From Hyphomonadaceae bacterium UKL13-1 (GTDB lineage Bacteria > Pseudomonadota > Alphaproteobacteria > Caulobacterales > Aquidulcibacteraceae), in contig CP012156.1 in NCBI GenBank assembly GCA_001602435.1, positions 3,045,898 to 3,109,897 on the forward strand: a DNA stretch of 64,000 nucleotides. The letters are read 5' to 3'. How positions within the stretch are numbered: position 1 is the first letter of the stretch; every line of letters starts with the position of its first letter. The notes beneath the pieces are model-generated. The model ran no database searches, was not told the DNA's origin, and saw only the letters and a program-made list of their open reading frames with translations. Made by a program: the position numbers and the translations under genes. Below, piece by piece: positions 36,469-43,963 of this stretch.

Positions 36469-37812
36469 CTATAGAATCTCGTTAAGAATGGAATTAAGGG
36501 CAGCAACATAAGCTGCTGGAGCTTCTCTGGATAGGCTAGGCCCCGCTAACAGCATGTTGTGAAAGGGCGTAACCAAGAAGCCGCGATTTAAAAGTCCAAG
36601 GTGGATCGCGGCCTCAAGCTCATAATCAAAGCTTGCGCGCATTTGCTCGGCATTTGTTGGCAAGCTGGGAGCAAACACTGTCTCGAGCCGAGCACCCAAT
36701 CGAATAACCGACCACGGCAAGTCGAGCTTTGCGATTAAGGCATTTAGGCCATCTTCCAACGCAATAGCCCCGGCGATCATGGCGGCATAATTGGTCTCGG
36801 TCATGACGTCCTGCAGGCAAGCGCGTAGTGCTGCCATTTGTAGGGCAGAGCCTGACAAGGTTGTGCCGACACCAGAATGCCCCGCGGGTATCTCGGTGCG
36901 CACCCGCTCGATCCCGCGCTTCATGTCTTCCGTAAAGCCCCAGACACCGGTAGGAATTCCGCCAGCGATTGCCTTGCCCGCAACCCAAATGTCGGGCTCA
37001 AGGCCATAGGTGCCCGTCCAGCCGCCGGGACCGGTTGAAAGCGTGTGGGTTTCATCGATCAATAAAAGACTGCCGTGGGCACGGGTTAGGCGACGGACCT
37101 CGTCCAGAAAGCCCGACGCCGGTGCCACCATCCCGCAATTGGTCAGCGCAGGCTCCATAATGACGCAAGCGATTTCGTCGCTCTTCAGCGCAGCCTCTAA
37201 CGCTTCGACATCATTGAAGGGCACGCACGTGGTCACTGCCGCCAAATCATAGGCTTGGCCCCAAAGACTGGGCTTGGCGACCGTCCGGCCAGCCGTCAGA
37301 TTGACCGCCGTCTCATCTACTGCACCGTGATAGCAGCCATCAAACACAAGGATTTTAGCCCTCTTGGTAATGGCCCGCGCGGCACGAAGGGCAAAGCGAT
37401 TGGCGTCTGACGCGGTCAAAGTAATCTGCCAATACGGCATACCAAACTTGGCCTGCAGAAGACTCCCGACCTCTTCGACATCGACAGATGGCAACATTGA
37501 GGTCAAGCCCCGCGAGGCTTGAGCCTGCACGGCCTTTGCGACGGGTTCTGGATTGTGCCCAAACATGGCCCCCGTATCACCCAAGCAAAGGTCGGTGAGA
37601 ATATGGCCATCAAGGTCTGTCAGGTTGGTGCCGCTTGCTTGCTGGACGACCAATGGGAATGGCATTGGCCAGTCCAGCATCCAATGCTGTGGAACACCGC
37701 CAAAGAAGCCGTTTTCTTGATTTGCGCGTGCAGCAGATAGAGGACGGCTTTGCCGATAGGCTGCGCTTTCGCGCGCCTTAAACTCCCCCAACTTCTCCCG
37801 GACGATCGGCAC
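36469..37812 (-). CDS. class III PLP-dependent aminotransferase
   Basis: 447 residues of the aspartate-aminotransferase superfamily, subgroup III. The cofactor region shows FDGCYHGAVDE, LLIDETHTL with the Asp that holds the pyridine nitrogen, and the Schiff-base lysine in WVAGKAIAGGIPTG. It would move the amino group from a gamma-amino acid or diamine to an acceptor such as pyruvate or 2-oxoglutarate. The start is GTG at 37812. It is first of a run of three metabolic genes plus the binding protein. Confidence 0.87.
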   Translation of the reverse strand: MPIVREKLGEFKARESAAYRQSRPLSAARANQENGFFGGVPQHWMLDWPMPFPLVVQQASGTNLTDLDGHILTDLCLGDTGAMFGHNPEPVAKAVQAQASRGLTSMLPSVDVEEVGSLLQAKFGMPYWQITLTASDANRFALRAARAITKRAKILVFDGCYHGAVDETAVNLTAGRTVAKPSLWGQAYDLAAVTTCVPFNDVEALEAALKSDEIACVIMEPALTNCGMVAPASGFLDEVRRLTRAHGSLLLIDETHTLSTGPGGWTGTYGLEPDIWVAGKAIAGGIPTGVWGFTEDMKRGIERVRTEIPAGHSGVGTTLSGSALQMAALRACLQDVMTETNYAAMIAGAIALEDGLNALIAKLDLPWSVIRLGARLETVFAPSLPTNAEQMRASFDYELEAAIHLGLLNRGFLVTPFHNMLLAGPSLSREAPAAYVAALNSILNEIL

Positions 37813-37873
37813 ATTCCACCTCAGGAATTGTTATAACGTTCCAAGGGTGGGGTTGGTCAAGCCAAAAACGGCA

Positions 37874-38545
37874 TTAAATGCGCTTTATCATCCAATCGAG
37901 GCCATCTTGTACATCTGCGGCAATGGCTGCCCGCAATCCAGCTTCGTCACCGGCCTCAAGTGCCTTAAGTGCGTCGCCGTGGCGATCGGATAGATCGAGG
38001 TCATTAACGGCATCCGGAAACATCAAGCGCATAAAGGGGCCAAAACGCACCCAAATGCTTTCAATCATCGGCACGACGACATTGGACGGGCAAGCCCGGT
38101 ATAGCCCAAAATGGAAAGCATGATTGCTGGACATATAGCCTACGATGTCGCCTTGCCGCAGCGCCTCATTCATCGCGTCATTGGCTGCGGTCATGGCTTG
38201 GAGATGCTCGGCAGTAATGAAGGGTAACGCCCTTGCTGCCGCCTCAGGCTCCAGAAGCGTGCGTGCGCGCATCAATTCCATAATCCCGGTCCGGTCCATT
38301 TCTGGCACCGTGATCCGCCTAGTTGCCCCCATGCTTAAGGCATGCTCAGCCGTCAGGCGCCAGACTGCATCGCGCACCGGGGTAACGCTGCCGCCTAATT
38401 CTGTTGCAAGGGACCGCAGGCTGAGACTGTCACCAGGCGCAAAAGCCCCACGCGACAATCGCGCCCGTAATTCTTGGTATATCGCTTCGTGCAGGGGCTC
38501 TGCGCGGTCGACACTCTCTCCAGCAAGGATCTCAGTTTCTGACAT
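37874..38545 (-). CDS. GntR family regulator, FCD type
   Basis: A 223-residue regulator. The N-terminal winged helix (about 15-85) contains SLRSLATELGGSVTPVRDAVWRL. The all-helical FCD ligand domain has the metal/acid-binding pattern from LLEPEAAARAL through NHAFHFGLYRAC. FadR/GntR proteins of this kind sense organic or amino acids. It lies just upstream of the aminotransferase-ligase genes on the same strand and is their likely regulator. Confidence 0.85.
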   Translation of the reverse strand: MSETEILAGESVDRAEPLHEAIYQELRARLSRGAFAPGDSLSLRSLATELGGSVTPVRDAVWRLTAEHALSMGATRRITVPEMDRTGIMELMRARTLLEPEAAARALPFITAEHLQAMTAANDAMNEALRQGDIVGYMSSNHAFHFGLYRACPSNVVVPMIESIWVRFGPFMRLMFPDAVNDLDLSDRHGDALKALEAGDEAGLRAAIAADVQDGLDWMIKRI

Positions 38546-38592
38546 TTGACTATTGTTGGGTTATTTTGCGGGGTCTGTCGATCATTTTCCGA

Positions 38593-39183
38593 TCACAAAA
38601 CTTGGCAAGCAGACTCAAATGACAGACGCGGCAAGCGTGTGAACAAATCCTTGTCTGTTCCATGACCCAAATTGACTAGGAAATTAGATTTCCAGCCGTT
38701 CTCGCTGAAGAAAATCCGATCTACGCCGGCATTGTCAAAGCCGCTCATCGGGCCACAATCTAGCCCAAGCGCACGGGCCGCCATCATCAAATAGGCACCT
38801 TGCAGCGTACCATTACGGAAAGCCGCTTCTGCGCCGCCGTCAGGCATACCCGAAAACCACGTAGCGGCATCTGGATTATGCGGGAACAGCTCTGGGATTT
38901 TGTCGTAAAACTTTGGGTCACTTGCGATGATGACCGTCCAAGGTGCCGACATGGTCTTGTCAACATTGCCGGGGGCTAAATAAGGCTTAAGCTTAGCCTT
39001 GCCTTCTGGCGAGCCAATAAAGACAAAACGGGCAGGCGAACAATTAGCGCTGGTTGGGCCCCATTTTGTGAGATCATAGACCGCACGCATCAAGCTTTCG
39101 GGCAAAGTCTCCTCAACCCAACCATTACGGGTACGAGCATCCACAAACAATTGGTGCAAAGCTGTATCGTCAAGCGCGCCCAT
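38593..39183 (-). CDS. malonic semialdehyde reductase RutE-like nitroreductase
   Basis: About 196 residues of the FMN nitroreductase superfamily, in the HadB/RutE subgroup. It has a short N-terminus, then [16 protein letters not shown], and the flavin-binding segment [16 protein letters not shown]. RutE reduces 3-oxopropanoate in pyrimidine breakdown, but no other rut genes are visible, so a general reductase for toxic aldehydes or nitro compounds is equally possible. The ATG at 39183 is preferred over a GTG three bases earlier. Confidence 0.83.
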   Translation of the reverse strand: MGALDDTALHQLFVDARTRNGWVEETLPESLMRAVYDLTKWGPTSANCSPARFVFIGSPEGKAKLKPYLAPGNVDKTMSAPWTVIIASDPKFYDKIPELFPHNPDAATWFSGMPDGGAEAAFRNGTLQGAYLMMAARALGLDCGPMSGFDNAGVDRIFFSENGWKSNFLVNLGHGTDKDLFTRLPRLSFESACQVL

Positions 39184-39213
39184 CACAATCCCCCTTCAAA
39201 ACAAGCAATTGGT

Positions 39214-39786
39214 CTACAGAGCCTGTTCAACCCGCAACACTTCAGGGACATAATGCTTGAGCATGTTCTCAATCCCCTGCTTCAATGTGATCGTCGATGA
39301 GGGGCAGCCGGCGCAAGAGCCGCGAAGTCTCAGATAGACGGTGCCGGTATCTGACTCAAACCGGTCAAAATCAATGTCGCCACCGTCTTGTGCAACAGCA
39401 GGGCGCACACGGGTCGCCAGCAATTCTTCGATCTCGCGCACGATCTGGGCCGCATCACCACTATAGCCACCTGCTGAAGAAGTTGGTTCAGACGTGACGG
39501 TGCCGGTCATCACAGGCGCACCCGAGACAAATGTGTCCATGATCGCGCCCAAGAGCGATGGCTTGATATGTGGCCAATCGATCTCTGCATCTTTCGTAAC
39601 GGTGATGAAGTCTGCGCCAAAAAAGACGCGGCGGACCCCGTCAATTTTGAACAAGGCAGCAGCTAACGGCGAAGCTGCGGCTGCTTGGGCGTCGTTAAAC
39701 TCGATTGCCCCGGCTGGATGTACATCGCGTCCGGGTAAAAACTTCAGAGTGGCAGGGTTCGGAGTGGCTTCGGTTTGAATAAACAT
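39214..39786 (-). CDS. Fe-S scaffold protein of the NfuA/NifU type
   Basis: 190 residues. The N-terminal Nfu domain (about 1-90) begins with MFIQTEATPNPATLKFLPG. The C-terminal NifU-like domain carries the CxxC pair in GSCAGCPSS. It delivers Fe-S clusters to apo-proteins. The two-domain layout is standard for alphaproteobacteria. Confidence 0.92.
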   Translation of the reverse strand: MFIQTEATPNPATLKFLPGRDVHPAGAIEFNDAQAAAASPLAAALFKIDGVRRVFFGADFITVTKDAEIDWPHIKPSLLGAIMDTFVSGAPVMTGTVTSEPTSSAGGYSGDAAQIVREIEELLATRVRPAVAQDGGDIDFDRFESDTGTVYLRLRGSCAGCPSSTITLKQGIENMLKHYVPEVLRVEQAL

Positions 39787-39855
39787 GAGATAGACATGGG
39801 CCTCTTGTTAGGGAAATTCAACGTGTTTCAGGATCTAGCGGCACATCTGGATGCG

Positions 39856-40329
39856 CTAGGTCGCAAGGTCTGCCAATTCTTCATCACTCAGTCCCGCTGG
39901 GACAATCATAATCGCAACAGCACGAGCTCCAAAGCCAAAGCCGCCGCGCATGGCTGCAGCAACCAAAGGCCCAGGGCCACCGCGCCCCGAAGCTGCCGCC
40001 AACAAAAGGGTTTTCACGCTTGGGGTTGCATCAATGAAGGCGCGAATTTGATGATCTAGCGTGCCCTCCTGCACCACTAATTCAGGCGCGAGCCCAGCAG
40101 CTTGCCACGCAACATCGGAGAGTTCCTGCAAATCATCTAATGCTTCAAGGCGCATACGCTCACGCATCGCCTCGCCCATGGCTGACCAAAGGCCCGGATC
40201 CATCGGCTCAACCACACGCAGAATGATCAACTTCGAGTCGGTACTGGCCGCACGCAATGCGCCGAAATAGACAGCGGCCCGGCATTCTGGGCTGTCGTCC
40301 GCAATGCAAAGAAGTTTGCGCTCGCCCAT
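39856..40329 (-). CDS. universal stress protein UspA-type
   Basis: 157 residues with the Usp fold: CIADDSPECRAAVYFGALRAAS at the start and a C-terminal LLLAAASGRGGPGPLVAAAM segment in the place of the ATP-binding glycine loop. These are cytoplasmic proteins tied to stress survival. It is transcribed on the same strand as the neighbouring nfu gene, 69 bases upstream of it. Confidence 0.82.
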   Translation of the reverse strand: MGERKLLCIADDSPECRAAVYFGALRAASTDSKLIILRVVEPMDPGLWSAMGEAMRERMRLEALDDLQELSDVAWQAAGLAPELVVQEGTLDHQIRAFIDATPSVKTLLLAAASGRGGPGPLVAAAMRGGFGFGARAVAIMIVPAGLSDEELADLAT

Positions 40330-40341
40330 GCCCTAGACCCT

Positions 40342-41379
40342 TTAGCGTTGAAGAATGTCAGTGATCTCGCGCAGTTTTGACCGCGCGCGAAGCAAATAGA
40401 AGCCCTCAGTCGATAAATGATTTGGCATCAAGAGCGCATTTGGTGAGGCATTCTGCACGATCAAAGGCTGCAGGCTGGCTGCGGTAGCGAGGTCTGCCAA
40501 CATGGCATCATAAAGGGCTGCTACGCGCCGCTCGACGATAACATCCTTGAAGTCTTCGCGCACGGCGCGCAGCGCGATGAAATAAGCATAGGACTGGCCT
40601 TTGACGAAATAGAATAACTTGTCAGCCCGCCGATCGATAAAAACTTTGCGGCCTGCCCCGATTTGTTTCTCCAAAGCGTCAGATGACGATCCAAGATCCA
40701 AGGCTGATCGCGCCAAGAGCGCTTGCAGATTGTCTGAGCGCACATCGAAAACTGCCCGACCATCCGCTACCCGCGCATTGTAGGCGATCAATGCGGTGCG
40801 CGCTTTACGATATTCTTGGTCTGCAGACGAGGTTGGCCAAGGGTCGAGGAGCCATGTGTCGGGCTGACGGGACAGACCCTGCCGGGCGCGGCCCAAGTCC
40901 GGATCGGCTGCGGAGGTACCGCGCGAACGGCCCACATAGCTCTCAATTTCCACCGTGATATTCGACAAAGCCTTGACCATGCCGGACTGAAAATTGGCCA
41001 TATTGCCGCCATAGCGCAGCAAAGCAGCGGGCTGGAAAGGTTGGGTATTCGGCGCCCAAGCTGTTTGGTTGATCTCGCGATCGATTAAGCCCGCAATGAC
41101 GGCAATGGTCCGTGAGGCACCAGGCCCCGGATCGTCAGCCTTGAAATTCAAATCATCATTAATGCGATGGGTGAGGACGGCACCCAAGATGTAATAGATT
41201 GGAACCACAACCAAGACGGCGGCGATTGCCCAGCCCTGCCAACGTTGCTTTGGCTTCGTCGTCACAGGCGCAGCGGCGGGCACAGCCTCAGCGGAGGCAA
41301 ACGGGTCTTGGGGTGGGCGCGGGGTCACCATACGCTTCAGACCAGCCAGACTATGTCGTACGCGTTGACCAAAATCCAT
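40342..41379 (-). CDS. DUF2333 family membrane-anchored protein
   Basis: About 345 residues. One membrane helix lies around residues 45-65 (QRWQGWAIAAVLVVVPIYYILG), and the rest is a periplasmic helical domain typical of DUF2333 (INDDLNFKADDPGPGASRTI, later QSYAYFIALRAVREDF). Function is unknown. The ATG at 41379 has GGAGAAG just upstream. The frame stays open another 116 codons towards the IS element, but those codons look like chance extension. Confidence 0.85.
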   Translation of the reverse strand: MDFGQRVRHSLAGLKRMVTPRPPQDPFASAEAVPAAAPVTTKPKQRWQGWAIAAVLVVVPIYYILGAVLTHRINDDLNFKADDPGPGASRTIAVIAGLIDREINQTAWAPNTQPFQPAALLRYGGNMANFQSGMVKALSNITVEIESYVGRSRGTSAADPDLGRARQGLSRQPDTWLLDPWPTSSADQEYRKARTALIAYNARVADGRAVFDVRSDNLQALLARSALDLGSSSDALEKQIGAGRKVFIDRRADKLFYFVKGQSYAYFIALRAVREDFKDVIVERRVAALYDAMLADLATAASLQPLIVQNASPNALLMPNHLSTEGFYLLRARSKLREITDILQR

Positions 41380-41497
41380 CTGACTTCTCCGAATAAACAA
41401 TCTATCGAGCACGGCTGCGCTCCAAGTGGCGCTGCCTTGTCCCCAGATCAATAACGACAACGCACCCTTGTTACTTCGATCCATGTCATAAGGAAGT

Positions 41498-41632
41498 CGG
41501 GCGGGACCCTGTATGCACCCTTGGTCCTGCAAGACCGTCGCGTAGCTGAGGGCCCGCCCGAGCCGTTTCCTGAACGGTTGCCCACCCTGAACAGTTGCTG
41601 GGAGCGGTCTACCACCACCGACTCCGCTAACA
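41498..41632 (+). ncRNA. candidate IS110 bridge-RNA-like structured region
   Basis: Upstream of the transposase start there are three predicted hairpins. (1) A 12-base stem with one bulged A (41498-41510 with 41549-41560) encloses a 38-base loop that holds its own GGTC/GACC stem. (2) AGCCGTT pairs with AACGGTT (41561-41567 with 41573-41579). (3) A GGAG...CTCC stem lies between about 41601 and 41632. IS110-family elements encode a bridge RNA in a non-coding end. The assignment here is inference from position and foldability; ends are approximate. Confidence 0.4.
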
Positions 41633-41649
41633 AGGATAGGAGTGCTACC

Positions 41650-42603
41650 ATGACAGATACTTATGTCGGTGTCGATGTTTCGCGTGCTTGGATCGATACG
41701 TTTTGTCCCCTCACCAACCAACATCAACGCCTAACAATGGACCCCGCCATACTCGACACCTTCGCCGCCGGGCTTAGTAGCAAAGGCGTCGTGGTCGTGC
41801 TTGAAGCCACAGGCGGATGTGAGCGCGCGTTACTTCACGCGCTCACCATCCACAAAGTTGGCTATGCGAGGGTCAATCCAAGACAAGCGCGAGAATTCGC
41901 GCGCGCAACGGGCCGATTGGCAAAGACCGATGCTGTCGATGCCCGCATGCTTGCCGATATGGGCGCGAAGTTTGCCCTCAAAGCCGATGATCCGATTGAT
42001 CCACAACGGGCAAGATTAGCCGATTTAGTTGCGCGCCGTGAGGCCTTGATCGGCTATATAACAAAGGAGAAACAGAGACTTGGAACCACGGTTGATCTCT
42101 TCATCAAAGACGATATCGCCACCACGCTCACCTTCCTCAAGACCCGTCTCGCAGCCCTGACTAAGGAAATAGCTGCCCACATCAAATCTGCGACACAACT
42201 CGCCAAACTTGATGCAGCCCTCCAAAGTGCTCCTGGCATCGGCCCTGTTGTCGCCGCCACTTTAGTCGCCGGCCTACCTGAAATCGGGACGACCAACCGC
42301 CGAGCTCTCGCCAGCCTTGCAGGTCTCGCACCACACGCTTGCGACAGCGGCATACGACGCGGCTCTCGCCATATCTGGGGCGGTCGCGCCCAGATCCGAC
42401 GCGCCCTCTATCTCGCCGCCTTCATCGCAAGTAGCCGCGATCCTGTCCTTAAAGAGTTCCGCACCAAACTATCAAACCAACAGCGCCCGTTCAAAGCCAT
42501 TATCATCGCGGTCGCCAGAAAACTCCTGACACACCTCAACGCCATGATCCGCTCAGGACAGCCTTGGAGCAATCAAATCAACACTGAATTGACACCCGCA
42601 TGA
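41650..42603 (+). CDS. IS110 family transposase
   Basis: 317 residues. The N-terminal RuvC-like DEDD domain shows the first Asp in YVGVDVSR, the Glu in VLEATGGCE and the two Asp in KTDAVDARMLAD. A coiled coil spans about 150-190. The C-terminal Transposase_20 domain has SAPGIGPVVAATLVAGLPE, then LAGLAPHACDSG and the Ser/Arg-rich GRAQIRRALYLAA containing the region of the catalytic serine. AGGAG lies eight bases before the ATG. It appears intact and possibly active. Confidence 0.92.
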   Translation: MTDTYVGVDVSRAWIDTFCPLTNQHQRLTMDPAILDTFAAGLSSKGVVVVLEATGGCERALLHALTIHKVGYARVNPRQAREFARATGRLAKTDAVDARMLADMGAKFALKADDPIDPQRARLADLVARREALIGYITKEKQRLGTTVDLFIKDDIATTLTFLKTRLAALTKEIAAHIKSATQLAKLDAALQSAPGIGPVVAATLVAGLPEIGTTNRRALASLAGLAPHACDSGIRRGSRHIWGGRAQIRRALYLAAFIASSRDPVLKEFRTKLSNQQRPFKAIIIAVARKLLTHLNAMIRSGQPWSNQINTELTPA

Positions 42604-42938
42604 CCTCGGTCAAGACAGTTGCTATAGCAAGTCAAGAACCATATGGCCGCGATGTGATCGTCGCAACCCGCGCGTGTCCGCCCCTGATTCTTAAGCCTCT
42701 CTCGTATTTGCGTTCCATCAAATACCCGCAACAGCGCAATTCTGGCCCTTCTTTTTCCGCAAAAAAGGGCCAAAAATAAAAGTCGATACAATCATGTTTA
42801 CTGGCATGTTTACTGGCGCGCCAATCCAACCAGCGGTTTTTGCGATGATCACAGGTCCGTGACTCTGGACCTCAAGCGAATTCGCACTATAAGTACAATG
42901 ATCAGAAGGCTCGCACGCCGATTTTGAGAGGAAAAACC
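42604..42938. other. IS110-cytochrome c intergenic region with operator-like repeats
   Basis: 335 bases without a gene. From left to right: a palindrome TTGCTATAGCAA near the likely IS right end (about 42619-42630); an inverted repeat TGGCCCTT/AAGGGCCA (42743-42750 and 42765-42772) that lacks a following T run; a perfect 12-base tandem repeat CATGTTTACTGG (42793-42816); and AGGTCC-N8-GGACCT (42853-42872). The last lies shortly before a TATAAG -10-like box and is a possible operator for the cytochrome gene. Confidence 0.5.
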
Positions 42939-43544
42939 ATGAAAAGACAAATTTTGGGTTCTGGAATTGCTGTCTCGCTCGCGGCTTTGGCCTTGGTGGC
43001 CGGCTGTGGCCAACAAGCAAGCCAGAAGGCAGAAGCACCTGCTGCAGCTACCGAAGCTGCTGCTCCTGCAACCAACGAAGTTGCTGCCGCTCCTGCCGCT
43101 GAGGCTCCTGCGACCAATGAAGTTGCTGCTGCCGCTGCTCCAGCGGCTGAAGCTGCGGCTCCAGCCGCTGCTGCTGCCGCGCCTGCCGCTGGCGCAATGG
43201 TTCTGGCGATTAAAGACAAAGCCGGCGCAACTCTCTCGGGTGACCCAGTAAAGGGTGAAGCCGTATTCCGTCAGTGCCAAACCTGCCACGTCGTGACCGC
43301 AGGCGTGAACAAAGTAGGCCCATCTTTGCACAACATCATTGGCCGCCCAGCTGGCCAGGTTGCAGGCTTCCGTTATTCTGAAGCCAACAAAAACTCCGGC
43401 ATCACTTGGACCGAGCAAGAAATCTACACCTATCTCGAAAATCCAAAAGCCCGCGTCCCAGGCACGATCATGGCCTTCGTCGGCGTCAAGGATTCGCAAA
43501 AGCGCGCGGACTTGGTAGCCTATTTGAAGACCCACACCAATTAA
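42939..43544 (+). CDS. lipid-anchored class I cytochrome c
   Basis: 201 residues. A lipoprotein signal ends in LVAGC (C23). A low-complexity Ala/Pro/Glu linker spans about 27-87 and contains two copies of an APATNEVAA word. The c-type heme domain has C113, C116 and H117 in CQTCH and the sixth ligand M178 in GTIMAF. The fold resembles cytochrome c2/cy-type donors. Anchoring by lipid plus a flexible arm would let it shuttle electrons at the membrane, perhaps to the reaction centre or an oxidase. GAGAGG precedes the ATG. It converges on the bch operon. Confidence 0.88.
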   Translation: MKRQILGSGIAVSLAALALVAGCGQQASQKAEAPAAATEAAAPATNEVAAAPAAEAPATNEVAAAAAPAAEAAAPAAAAAAPAAGAMVLAIKDKAGATLSGDPVKGEAVFRQCQTCHVVTAGVNKVGPSLHNIIGRPAGQVAGFRYSEANKNSGITWTEQEIYTYLENPKARVPGTIMAFVGVKDSQKRADLVAYLKTHTN

Positions 43545-43590
43545 GTTTGGGGTGCAGTCCCAGCCGATTTACTTTGGCGACTGAAATTTT

Positions 43591-43623
43591 AAAGGCGGGA
43601 TGCTCAGGCATCCCGCCTTTTTT
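43591..43623 (+). terminator. intrinsic terminator after cytochrome c
   Basis: A perfect 13-base stem (AAAGGCGGGATGC / GCATCCCGCCTTT) with a TCAG loop, followed by T residues. It probably works in both directions, ending the cytochrome transcript and the bchG-bchP operon coming from the other side. Confidence 0.92.
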
Positions 43624-43654
43624 ATGCGGCAGGCAAACCAGCGAAATTTTGCCG

Positions 43655-43942
43655 CTAGATCTTACGACGCGCCAAATCCATTAAATGCAACGGCAGCGAT
43701 AGCGTGAGGAAGAAGGCCACCCAGATTAAGCTTGATTCCGTTAATGCCGCGCGCAGCGCCAACATCAAACAGGCACCCGGGCCCAAGGCCAACAAGAGTG
43801 TGATAACGCGAGTCGTCAAAGTACCGCTCTTACCAAGCCAACAAAGGACTAAAAACTCCAGCAAGATGGCTGCCAACGCCAGATCTATCGCTAGGCCAGA
43901 AACGAACAATTGGGTGACGATAGGCGGCAGGATCTCAGGCAT
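43655..43942 (-). CDS. small multi-helix membrane protein at the end of the bch operon
   Basis: 95 residues, strongly hydrophobic, with three predicted membrane helices (about 8-36, 42-64 and 70-90) and a basic C-terminus (DLARRKI). I do not recognise the family. It follows bchP by 21 bases on the same strand and ends just before the shared terminator, so it is probably co-transcribed with bchG, the bch2-like gene and bchP. A role in pigment-protein assembly is guessed from context only. Confidence 0.65.
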   Translation of the reverse strand: MPEILPPIVTQLFVSGLAIDLALAAILLEFLVLCWLGKSGTLTTRVITLLLALGPGACLMLALRAALTESSLIWVAFFLTLSLPLHLMDLARRKI

Positions 43943-43963
43943 GGACGTGCGGCATTTCTTGCG

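Larger units (their letters stand above)
41498..42623 (+). mobile_element. IS110-family insertion sequence (ends approximate)
   Basis: The element is defined by its transposase gene. IS110 members usually lack terminal inverted repeats and none were found. A 9-base direct repeat, ACAGTTGCT, occurs at 41591-41599 (5' non-coding part) and at 42615-42623 (just after the stop). The latter could mark the right end. The left limit must lie between the DUF2333 start and about 41500. The element sits between DUF2333 and the cytochrome c gene. Confidence 0.6.

Noticed and set aside
41379..41727. DUF2333 gene disrupted by the IS element
   Set aside because: The protein is complete from an ATG with a good ribosome site at 41379; the upstream open frame is chance.
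42743..42772. Inverted repeat TGGCCCTT/AAGGGCCA as a terminator
   Set aside because: No T run follows the stem on either strand in the right direction; left as an unexplained repeat.
42902..43219. Ala-rich frame antisense to the cytochrome c linker
   Set aside because: Produced by the low-complexity GCT/GCC-type repeats of the linker read backwards.
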